Source: Gammaproteobacteria bacterium
Lineage (GTDB): Bacteria > Pseudomonadota > Gammaproteobacteria > HTCC5015
NCBI GenBank assembly: GCA_020630145.1
Contig: JAHDBX010000037.1
Coordinates: 2,575-9,205, forward strand
DNA length: 6,631 nt
Direction of reading: 5' to 3'
Positions 1 to 5,387 of this stretch are shown here, piece after piece; positions within the stretch are counted from its first letter, which is position 1; the number at the start of each line of letters is the position of its first letter. A program made the translations under genes and the position numbers. The notes below the pieces were generated by a model. It ran no database searches. It had not been told where the DNA came from and saw only the letters and a program-made list of their open reading frames with translations.

Positions 1-163
1 CAAATATTGTGGGTATATCTACACCTGTATGGTCAATAATGACCTTGTCGGTATCATAGAATTCGTAATCTATACTTTCAGCTAATTGACGGCCTATGGT
101 GCTTTTGCCTGCTCCCATAGGGCCGATTAAGAAAATATTGTTTGGTAACGAGGTTTTTTGCAT
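1..163 (-). CDS. aroK: Shikimate kinase AroK, N-terminal 54 residues (cut by window edge)
   Basis: AroK phosphorylates the 3-hydroxyl of shikimate with ATP in the cytoplasm, a late step of the shikimate pathway toward chorismate and aromatic amino acids. The visible part shows a complete Walker A loop, GPMGAGKST at residues 14-22 (K20, S21), then FYDTD at residues 35-39, which matches the shikimate-binding Asp motif of the family, and the start of the following helix ([14 protein letters not shown]). The ATG at 163-161 is the first in-frame ATG, GTG or TTG ahead of the P-loop, and the usual family length before the P-loop fits it. No clear Shine-Dalgarno sequence precedes it. The gene lies 53 nt after the pilQ stop in the same direction, the common pilQ-aroK arrangement, so it is probably at least partly read through from the pil operon. 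The rest of the gene is outside the window. Confidence 0.95.
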   Translation of the reverse strand, partial: MQKTSLPNNIFLIGPMGAGKSTIGRQLAESIDYEFYDTDKVIIDHTGVDIPTIF

Positions 164-189
164 GGCGTTAATAATACACCATAGGCTTG

Positions 190-220
190 ATAAAGAGAGA
201 CTTATAGAGGCTCTCTTTAT
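190..220 (-). terminator. Hairpin at pilQ stop: weak terminator or attenuator between pilQ and aroK
   Basis: A perfect 10-bp inverted repeat, ATAAAGAGAG (190-199) and CTCTCTTTAT (211-220), encloses an 11-nt loop. The right arm contains the pilQ TAA stop (217-219). On the transcribed minus strand the second arm ends in CUCUCUUUAU but no proper U-run follows (next bases CAAGCC), so full intrinsic termination is doubtful. Its position suggests partial termination, or protection of the pil mRNA 3' end, before aroK. This is inference from the sequence; the stem is AU-rich at its base. Confidence 0.4.
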
Positions 221-2358
221 TCAATAACAATGCTGTCGCGTAATATTTTAGGTGTAATGAAGATCAACATTTCTGATTTGTCGTCTTCTTTGCTAGTACG
301 CTTAAATAGTTTGCCTAGTACGGGTAAGTCTCCGAAGAAGGGTACTTTATCGATTGCATCTCGGGTTGTTTGCTCAAAAATACCACCTAGAACAATGGTT
401 TCGCCATTGTCGACTAATACTTGTGTTTGTACTTCTCTTGTATCAATACTCGGTACTTGGCTTCCTGCTACACCAAATAATTCACCAACGGTATCATTGT
501 TGACTTGGATATCCATGATCACTCGGTCGTCAGGTGTAATTTGCGGTGTTACTTTTAGGCTGAGTACAGCTTTTCTGAATGTTACTGTAGTACCGCCGCC
601 AGAAGCTTGTTCGGCATAAGGAATTTCAACACCTTGTTCAATGACGGCTTCTGTTTGGTTTGATGTTATTACACGTGGCGAGGATATAATTTCACCGCGT
701 TCTTCAGCTTGTAAAGCTGATAACTCAAGATCTAAAAATGTACCAAAGGGTAGACTAGCTAGTGTTAATGCAATGCTACCGGCAGCATTGGGTGCCGCCA
801 AATTTACTGCATAAGTGTCTGGTATGTTTAATGTATCGTCGTTAATTAGCTGTTGTACACCTGTAGATGTGCCTGATACAGCAAAGCCACTGCCATTACC
901 TGTTGTATCGCGACCAATACCAACATTAACACCAATATCTTTATTGAAATCGTCACTAGCAATAACAATACGTGATTCGATTAACACTTGGCTTATCGGT
1001 ACGTCTAAAGTACTCACTAAGAAGCGTATTTCACTAAGCTTTTCAGAAGTGTCGTTAAGAATCAGAGTATTTGTTCTTGTGTCAACGGCAACAGAGCCCC
1101 GGCCAGAAAGAATGCCTGAACTGCTTCCTCCAGCAGACCCTGCATCACCACCACCTTCTGCTGGTGCGGCTGCTCCTCCAGATCCGCCTGCGCCTAATAG
1201 TGCGGCAATCTCTTCAGCTTTGGCGTAGTTGACTTGTATAAATTCAGTACGTAAGGGTGCGAGTTCTAATACTTGCTGCTTGGCTTCTAGCTCAAGTTTT
1301 TCGCGAGTTGCAATTTCTTGCGTTGGAGCAATAAGTAATACATTGCCTGACTTGCGTTTGTCCAGGCCTTTTGCATTAAGGATAATGTCTAGAGCTTGGT
1401 CCCAAGGAACATTTTTAAGACGTAAGGTTAATGTGCCCACAACTGAGTCTGCTACTACTACATTCAAGTTGGTGAAGTCAGCTATTAGCTGTAGAACTGA
1501 GCGCACTTCAATATCTTGAAAGTTAAGTGATAAGCGTTCGCCAGTATAACCAAACTTATCTCTGATTTGCTGGTCGCGTAAGGTCTTAGAAATTTTCTTT
1601 ACTTCTATCGTGAAAATATTATCTGATTGATAAGCTAAGTGATCGAAACTTGTGTCAATAGTGTTGATCACTAAGCGAGAGTTTTGACCGTTTTTAAATG
1701 CATCGATGGTCTTAACAGGTGTTGCAAAGTCAATGACATCAAGGCGGCGAATAAGCTCTTCAGACATTTCTGCATTAATAAAATCAACCAGTAAACGACC
1801 ATTGTCTTCATTAATATCAACGGCAATAGATGGGTTTGACATATCGACAATTATACGGCCTTCGCCTTTAGGGCCACGCCTGAAATCTATACCATCCACA
1901 CTGCGGAATGAGCTTGGCTTTTTGCTTGTGGCAAAGGTGTTTGCTATTGATGTAGGTGCTTTTGACTGTTTTGCTTCTGAACCAAGCGTCACGTAAATAG
2001 TGTCGCCTTCTACTTCAGTGTTGTATTGCACTAACTCTGATAAATTTAATACGACACGCGTTTTACCGCCTGCTTCTACGGTTTTTATTGAGCTGGTTAC
2101 ACCAACACTAATAGGAATAGATTTTTGTGCTAAGCCATTTTGTGTATCTAGTAAGTCTATAGCAATTCTTGCTGGATCATTAATAGTGAAGCTTAACGGT
2201 TCGCTGGCAGGCTGAGCTAATTGCAAAGCAATTTGCAGTTTATTGCCCGGTAAGGTCGAAAAATCAATATTTTCTAAACGATTTTGCGCAAAAAGTGACG
2301 TACTAATAAAAACTAGAGCGTTAATAAGTAGTATTTTTTTTATCGTCATGTAAAGCAT
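217..2358 (-). CDS. pilQ: Type IV pilus secretin PilQ
   Basis: PilQ forms the multimeric outer-membrane channel through which the type IV pilus leaves and re-enters the cell. The 713-aa product has a Sec signal peptide (basic KK at 7-8, hydrophobic core 9-23, likely cleavage after SLFA at residue 24). Two AMIN domains (about 27-125 and 155-255), which bind peptidoglycan in the family, are followed by an STN/N0-like domain (about 275-345), a NolW/N1-type domain (about 368-460) and the C-terminal secretin domain (about 540-706). The secretin domain shows EIISSPRV (556-562) and the hallmark [14 protein letters not shown] (672-685). The length is normal for the family. The ATG at 2358 is chosen because GGGGA lies 5 nt upstream; a second ATG at 2349 would sit too far from it. 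Residues 389-422 are a Gly/Ala/Ser-rich insert. The gene is last in the pil operon, 21 nt after pilP. Confidence 0.97.
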   Translation of the reverse strand: MLYMTIKKILLINALVFISTSLFAQNRLENIDFSTLPGNKLQIALQLAQPASEPLSFTINDPARIAIDLLDTQNGLAQKSIPISVGVTSSIKTVEAGGKTRVVLNLSELVQYNTEVEGDTIYVTLGSEAKQSKAPTSIANTFATSKKPSSFRSVDGIDFRRGPKGEGRIIVDMSNPSIAVDINEDNGRLLVDFINAEMSEELIRRLDVIDFATPVKTIDAFKNGQNSRLVINTIDTSFDHLAYQSDNIFTIEVKKISKTLRDQQIRDKFGYTGERLSLNFQDIEVRSVLQLIADFTNLNVVVADSVVGTLTLRLKNVPWDQALDIILNAKGLDKRKSGNVLLIAPTQEIATREKLELEAKQQVLELAPLRTEFIQVNYAKAEEIAALLGAGGSGGAAAPAEGGGDAGSAGGSSSGILSGRGSVAVDTRTNTLILNDTSEKLSEIRFLVSTLDVPISQVLIESRIVIASDDFNKDIGVNVGIGRDTTGNGSGFAVSGTSTGVQQLINDDTLNIPDTYAVNLAAPNAAGSIALTLASLPFGTFLDLELSALQAEERGEIISSPRVITSNQTEAVIEQGVEIPYAEQASGGGTTVTFRKAVLSLKVTPQITPDDRVIMDIQVNNDTVGELFGVAGSQVPSIDTREVQTQVLVDNGETIVLGGIFEQTTRDAIDKVPFFGDLPVLGKLFKRTSKEDDKSEMLIFITPKILRDSIVIE
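1093..1194 (-). other. Low-complexity Gly/Ala/Ser-rich insert within PilQ
   Basis: Codons 389-422 of pilQ encode a stretch dominated by Gly, Ala and Ser, with only a few charged residues (for example [11 protein letters not shown]). It interrupts the NolW/N1-type domain between the EEIAALL helix and the [12 protein letters not shown] strand, a place where many secretins carry a flexible loop of variable length. It stays in frame and contains no perfect tandem DNA repeat that I can see, so it reads as a flexible loop rather than an expansion. Confidence 0.6.
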
Positions 2359-2366
2359 AATATTCC

Positions 2367-2379
2367 CCGTTTATAACGG
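2367..2379 (-). promoter_or_regulatory. Small hairpin overlapping the pilQ ribosome binding site
   Basis: In the 21-nt gap between pilP and pilQ the minus strand reads CCGTT-ATA-AACGG, a perfect 5-bp stem with a 3-nt loop. The last two G of the stem (2368-2367) are also the first two of the GGGGA Shine-Dalgarno sequence of pilQ (2368-2364). The hairpin begins directly after the pilP stop codon. It could mask the site until a ribosome finishing pilP opens it, coupling pilQ translation to pilP. The stem is short, so this is a suggestion only. Confidence 0.3.
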
Positions 2380-2928
2380 TTATTCACCTAATGATAAGGC
2401 AAGTTCACGTTCAATCCAGGCGCCAAGGCCATCGGATATAATTTCAAGTATTTCAATTTCAGATTCTGTGATGCGAATGATTTCGCCGAAGTTTTCACCT
2501 AGGAAGTTACCTGGTTTAACGGTATGAATAGTACCGTCTGGGTCTTTGATGAGTCCCCATACACTGCCGCGTTGCTCAAGTATGCCAACCATCGTAAGTG
2601 CGTCCATTGGAAAATATTCCAATGCTTCTTTACGACGTTCACGGTCAGGTTGCGTACCTGATTGAGATGAAATTTGTTGTTCTTCATCTTCGCGTTGTTT
2701 TTGCAAGAATGGGTCGCGTTCTTCGAAGGCACTGTAGTTATAAACTTGATAAGGATCAAACTCGGGTATAGGTTCAATTGAACCGACATATTTGGTTTTT
2801 GTTTCTGCAACAAAGTTTTCCAAGTCAGAGATATCTCGGGAACAAGCGCCCAATGTTAGGCAAGCTAAACCAGTTATGACAAGCTTATGCGCAGTAGATA
2901 TTGGTGTGTAACGTAAACGCATCATCAT
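2380..2928 (-). CDS. pilP: Type IV pilus inner-membrane lipoprotein PilP
   Basis: PilP is an inner-membrane-anchored lipoprotein that binds the PilN/PilO heterodimer through its unstructured N-terminal part and the PilQ secretin through its C-terminal beta domain, bridging the two membranes. The 182-aa product has a lipoprotein signal peptide with lipobox LGAC ending at Cys29. A disordered charged stretch follows, with EERDPF (69-74), as is common in PilP. A folded C-terminal domain spans about 105-180, beginning YFPMDALTMVGIL and carrying WGLIKDPDGTIHTVKPGNFLG. The start contains three consecutive ATG codons (2928, 2925, 2922). I keep the first because GGA lies 7 nt upstream; any of the three leaves the signal peptide intact. 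It starts 2 nt after the pilO stop and ends 21 nt before pilQ, which implies coupled translation. Confidence 0.95.
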   Translation of the reverse strand: MMMRLRYTPISTAHKLVITGLACLTLGACSRDISDLENFVAETKTKYVGSIEPIPEFDPYQVYNYSAFEERDPFLQKQREDEEQQISSQSGTQPDRERRKEALEYFPMDALTMVGILEQRGSVWGLIKDPDGTIHTVKPGNFLGENFGEIIRITESEIEILEIISDGLGAWIERELALSLGE

Positions 2929-2930
2929 AC

Positions 2931-3176
2931 TTATTCCAAATAACGATAGGTTTTGGCCGTCATTTCCATAGACAACTCAGTGGGAGTTTTCGCATCTACG
3001 ATTGAGATTTTTATATCATGCAATGTAACAATGCGCGGTAGTGCGGCTATATCGCTTACAAATCGAGCCAGTTCATGAAACTTGCCAAAAACTTTTAGTT
3101 TTACAGGTAATTCAGCATAAAAGTCTTTAGTTACTTCTTCTTCTGGCTTTAAAAGCTCAACTTTCAGTTCGTGCAC
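2931..3176 (-). CDS. pilO: PilO C-terminal fragment, out of frame with the N-terminal part
   Basis: This frame encodes 81 residues matching the C-terminal ferredoxin-like periplasmic domain of PilO. Family hallmarks are FYAELPVKLKV, then FVSDIAALPRIVTLHDI, then the terminal AKTYRYL. PilO pairs with PilN through this domain and supports PilP and PilQ alignment. The boundary at 3176 is only the first possible start (GTG) in the frame; no Shine-Dalgarno sequence precedes it, and the open frame runs back to a TAG at 3194-3192. The fragment has no membrane segment or signal peptide, so if translated alone it would stay in the cytoplasm. It is best read as the second half of a pilO broken by a frameshift between 3191 and 3160, although translational restart or frameshifting cannot be excluded. 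It ends 2 nt before pilP. Confidence 0.85.
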   Translation of the reverse strand: MHELKVELLKPEEEVTKDFYAELPVKLKVFGKFHELARFVSDIAALPRIVTLHDIKISIVDAKTPTELSMEMTAKTYRYLE

Positions 3177-3558
3177 CTGTTTGTGATAAATCTACAACTA
3201 GGTTTTGTACATCAGTTTTATCCGGTAGTTGTCTGAGCATCGCACCGAATGAGCGTTCCATTTCAGCGAGTTGGTCTTTGTAGGCCTCTAAGTTTGCGGC
3301 TTTTTTCTGTTGGGCATCAAAGTCAGTACGCAAAGTACCTTCTTGTGCAATAGCTTTGTCTAACTCTTGTAATTTAGGAGCAATTAATAATTTATAACCA
3401 CCGGCAATGACAATAATTAAGGCAATAATAATAAGGAGAGCCCTAATGCCAACCGACGCAGTACCAATGCGTTTTAAATCGTCGCCATCAAAGTTTTGTA
3501 GTTCTTCTTGAAATTTTTCAAAGTCGAACTCTTTTAATTTATCTAGAGAGAATGCCAT
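3157..3558 (-). CDS. pilO: PilO N-terminal fragment, ending early at a frameshift
   Basis: PilO is a bitopic inner-membrane protein of the type IV pilus alignment complex. This 133-aa frame holds the cytoplasmic tail (1-35), one membrane helix (about 36-58, with LLIIIALIIVIAGG) and the periplasmic coiled coil (about 60-108). It also has the family-conserved segment ANLEAYKDQLAEMERSFGAMLRQLP (88-112), then DLSQTG at 123-128. It then leaves the family pattern (ARTES) and stops at TGA 3159-3157. A full PilO is about 200-210 aa, and the missing C-terminal domain continues immediately in another frame. The ATG at 3558 is supported by AAGGG about 7 nt upstream and sits 3 nt after the pilN stop. As written, the product would keep the membrane anchor and coiled coil but lack the globular dimerisation domain, which would probably impair pilus assembly if the sequence is right. 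Confidence 0.9.
   Translation of the reverse strand: MAFSLDKLKEFDFEKFQEELQNFDGDDLKRIGTASVGIRALLIIIALIIVIAGGYKLLIAPKLQELDKAIAQEGTLRTDFDAQQKKAANLEAYKDQLAEMERSFGAMLRQLPDKTDVQNLVVDLSQTGARTES
3160..3191 (-). other. Site of the pilO frameshift
   Basis: The two pilO frames are both open only between 3191 (just after the TAG that closes the downstream frame upstream, 3194-3192) and 3160 (just before the TGA of the upstream frame), so the shift must lie here. Going from the N-terminal to the C-terminal frame needs +1 (or -2). Only 7 nt (3174-3168) separate the Gly codon of DLSQTG from the Leu codon of LKVELL. PilO relatives I recall have four residues (12 nt) there, while the spacing from that Leu to FYAELP matches them. 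This suggests a loss of about 5 nt. I see no homopolymer run at the site. Confidence 0.75.
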
Positions 3559-3561
3559 AAC

Positions 3562-4134
3562 TTACCCTTCTTCATCCTCGTCATCGTCTAGGCCCTGAGG
3601 CGAACTTTGTTTTAGGCTAAGCTTAAAAACAGCACTTCGCTCTTCTTTATCTGCCTCAATAACTTGTAAAATAGGGTTTTTCATCCACTTTGAGCTGTCA
3701 ACGTTTCTCATGTAAGCAGATACACGAGCGTTTGATTCTGCTTTACCCTGAATGGTCAGCGTTGTACCTTTTTGCTCTATAGATGTTAACCATAAGCCTT
3801 CGGGAATGGTGTATACCATTTCATCAAATAAGTGAACGATAAGAGGGCGGCTGCCTTGTAAGTCTTGAATAACGTTCATACGAGCCACAAGGTTTTCTTT
3901 CGTTTTCTCGAGCTCTTCTATTTCTTTTAATTTGGCGTTTAAAATAGTAATTTCATTGGTCAAATATTGATTTCGACTGTTTTTTTGAAAGTTGATTTTT
4001 TGATTAATATGAAATTGTACTGAAAATACGGCTGCTGCAGCTAAGCCAACGACTAAACCTAATAAAGTATAGTATTCGTTAGTTTTTTGACGGCGCATTT
4101 CTTCGCGCCATGGAAGTAGATTAATATTAGCCAT
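3562..4134 (-). CDS. pilN: Type IV pilus inner-membrane protein PilN
   Basis: PilN links cytoplasmic PilM to the periplasmic PilO/PilP part of the type IV pilus alignment complex. The 190-aa product opens with MANINLLPWR (1-10), the conserved peptide that inserts into a groove of PilM. A basic cytoplasmic stretch (REEMRRQK) comes next, then a single membrane helix at about 22-40, a coiled coil at about 47-90 and a periplasmic alpha/beta domain at about 95-176. The last residues form a strongly acidic tail, DDDEDEEG (183-190), which I do not recall as a usual PilN feature. The ATG overlaps the pilM stop by one base (TAATG), indicating translational coupling, and the INLLPWR motif immediately after it fixes the start. 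The length is close to the Pseudomonas protein. Fimbrial-assembly (PilN/GspL-C-like) family membership is clear. Confidence 0.96.
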   Translation of the reverse strand: MANINLLPWREEMRRQKTNEYYTLLGLVVGLAAAAVFSVQFHINQKINFQKNSRNQYLTNEITILNAKLKEIEELEKTKENLVARMNVIQDLQGSRPLIVHLFDEMVYTIPEGLWLTSIEQKGTTLTIQGKAESNARVSAYMRNVDSSKWMKNPILQVIEADKEERSAVFKLSLKQSSPQGLDDDEDEEG

Positions 4135-5198
4135 TAATCAAACCCTCTCAAAGCTAGGCCTAAAGCAATTAATAATGATGGTGCATCGTTTTGTAGGCGT
4201 TGTATGGCCACTTTCGATGAGGTCTGGATGTTGTCAAAAGGTCTTACAATATCCGTTGGAATACCTAAGTTATTTTGTACCATCTCTGCAATGCCTGGGA
4301 TAACAGCACAACCGCCGGCTAATGCAATGTAATCCACATGCTCTAGTTCGCTAGAGGAGTAGAAAAACTGTAAAAATCGCCCAACCTGCTGAGCCATTGT
4401 TTCTTTAAATGGCTGCAATACTTCGGGTTCGTAGTTGTCTGGCAGGCCGCCTTGTTTCTTTACTCGACCAGCATCTTCAAAGCTAAGGCCGTATCGACGC
4501 ATAATTTCTTCTGTAAGCTGTTTGCCGCCAAAAGGTTGTTCTCGGTTGTAGATCATTCTACCGTCATCAATAACGGTAAGGGCTGTCATTGTTGCGCCAA
4601 TATCGATTACAGCAGTAGTTTTATCGACACCATAGTCAGGAATTTGATCTGTGATCATTTGATAGGCATGTTCTACGCCATACGCTTCAATATCAACAAT
4701 TTGAGGGATTAACCCACACAACTCAGCGGCTGCTGTTCGCGCACCCACGTTTTCACTGCGACAAGCTGCTAATAGCACTTCTACAGAATCAGGGTTGTCA
4801 TCTTCACCAGGTGGTAAAGCTTCAAAGTCTAAATGAACCTCTTCCAGTGGGTAGGGTATATATTGGTCTGCTTCCAGTTGAATCTGTTTTTCAAGGTCGT
4901 CATCTGATAAGCCAGCGGGCATAGTGATTTGTTTGGTAATAACCGCTGAGCCAGCAACGGCTAGGGCTACATGTTTGGCTTTGCTGCCGCTAGCTTTCAA
5001 TGCTTTGCGCAATGGCTCGGCCACCGCTTCAACATCCTGTATTTCTTTTTCGACCACAGCATTAGCAGGCAAAGGTTCGACAGCAAATGCTTCAACCTTA
5101 AAACCTTTTTTCTGTTTACTCAGTTCCAGCAGCTTAACTGCGGTAGAACTGATGTCTATGCCAAGTATTGGAGGCTGTTTGCGCTTTAATGAAAACAC
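4134..5198 (-). CDS. pilM: Type IV pilus actin-like ATP-binding protein PilM
   Basis: PilM is a cytoplasmic, actin/FtsA-like ATP-binding protein that docks on the PilN N-terminus and transmits signals between the pilus motor side and the PilNOPQ complex. The 354-aa product equals the typical length. It carries the actin-fold signatures: phosphate-1 ILGIDISSTAVKLLEL (11-26), phosphate-2 AVIDIGATMTALTVIDDG (196-213) and the adenosine motif ALAGGCAVIPGI (292-303). QIQLEADQYIPYPLEEV (105-121) is also highly characteristic of PilM. The start is a GTG at 5198-5196, supported by AAGGA about 5 nt upstream and by family length; no in-frame ATG near the start would keep the first conserved strand. It is the first gene of the operon, and its TAA overlaps the pilN ATG by one base. 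Confidence 0.97.
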   Translation of the reverse strand: MFSLKRKQPPILGIDISSTAVKLLELSKQKKGFKVEAFAVEPLPANAVVEKEIQDVEAVAEPLRKALKASGSKAKHVALAVAGSAVITKQITMPAGLSDDDLEKQIQLEADQYIPYPLEEVHLDFEALPPGEDDNPDSVEVLLAACRSENVGARTAAAELCGLIPQIVDIEAYGVEHAYQMITDQIPDYGVDKTTAVIDIGATMTALTVIDDGRMIYNREQPFGGKQLTEEIMRRYGLSFEDAGRVKKQGGLPDNYEPEVLQPFKETMAQQVGRFLQFFYSSSELEHVDYIALAGGCAVIPGIAEMVQNNLGIPTDIVRPFDNIQTSSKVAIQRLQNDAPSLLIALGLALRGFD

Positions 5199-5205
5199 AC
5201 TATTC

Positions 5206-5241
5206 CTTTTAAATTATACACTTAGGTCAATTATATGAAAA
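5206..5241 (-). promoter_or_regulatory. Candidate sigma-70 promoter(s) for the pilMNOPQ operon
   Basis: The minus strand has two perfect TATAAT boxes ahead of pilM, at 5235-5230 and 5218-5213. The nearer one is preceded by TTTTCA (5241-5236) at 17-nt spacing, a 4/6 match to the -35 consensus, but it would start transcription almost at the ribosome binding site. The farther one would give a leader of about 25 nt containing the AAGGA site, but lacks a good -35. The region is very AT-rich, so chance matches are likely and I cannot choose between them. Confidence 0.35.
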
Positions 5242-5341
5242 TATAGATTAAATATTAGCACTAAGTTGCTATAAATGTTAACTATTTTTTTCTTTAAATG
5301 CAGATTAAGTTAAGAAATGCGTACAGATAGTATAAATCCCA

Positions 5342-5347
5342 TATAAT
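5342..5347 (+). promoter_or_regulatory. Candidate -10 box of the mrcA promoter
   Basis: A perfect TATAAT at 5342-5347 lies 40 nt upstream of the mrcA start codon. I see no good -35 at 16-18 nt spacing (bases around 5319-5324 are GCGTAC-like). A second AT box, TATAAA, occurs at 5331-5336. An inverted repeat overlaps the downstream edge of the TATAAT. Either box would give a short leader containing the GAGG ribosome site. Confidence 0.3.
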
Positions 5348-5359
5348 TGGCAACCAATT
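5345..5359. repeat. Inverted repeat AATTGG-CAA-CCAATT upstream of mrcA
   Basis: A perfect 6-bp inverted repeat with a 3-nt centre overlaps the 3' end of the TATAAT box and would cover the expected transcription start. It could be an operator half-site pair or a small 5' leader hairpin. No specific regulator is recognised; in a region this AT-rich, chance occurrence is possible. Confidence 0.35.
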
Positions 5360-5387
5360 TTAATATAAAACTCGAGGCTGGTTCACT

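Noticed and set aside
167..181. Tiny minus-strand ORF (MVYY, stop) just upstream of the aroK ATG
   Set aside because: Four codons with no ribosome site; too short and too unsupported to call a leader peptide.
230..2215. Plus-strand open frames of 71-137 codons at 230-619, 815-1228, 1229-1519, 1706-1996 and 2000-2215
   Set aside because: They lie antisense inside pilQ, whose protein is clearly a full-length secretin. Their translations are Ser/Pro/Thr-rich with no recognisable domain, as expected of antisense shadows.
2499..2813. 104-codon minus-strand frame overlapping pilP
   Set aside because: It is an alternative frame of pilP; the pilP frame has a lipobox and family motifs, and this one has neither signal nor domain.
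4452..5238. Plus-strand open frames at 4452-4712, 4924-5238 and 4971-5189
   Set aside because: They are antisense to pilM, which matches its family over the full length; no ribosome site or domain supports them.
5220..5266. Inverted pair ACTTAG (5220-5225) and CTAAGT (5261-5266) upstream of pilM
   Set aside because: Only 6 bp with 35 nt between the arms in AT-rich DNA; expected by chance.
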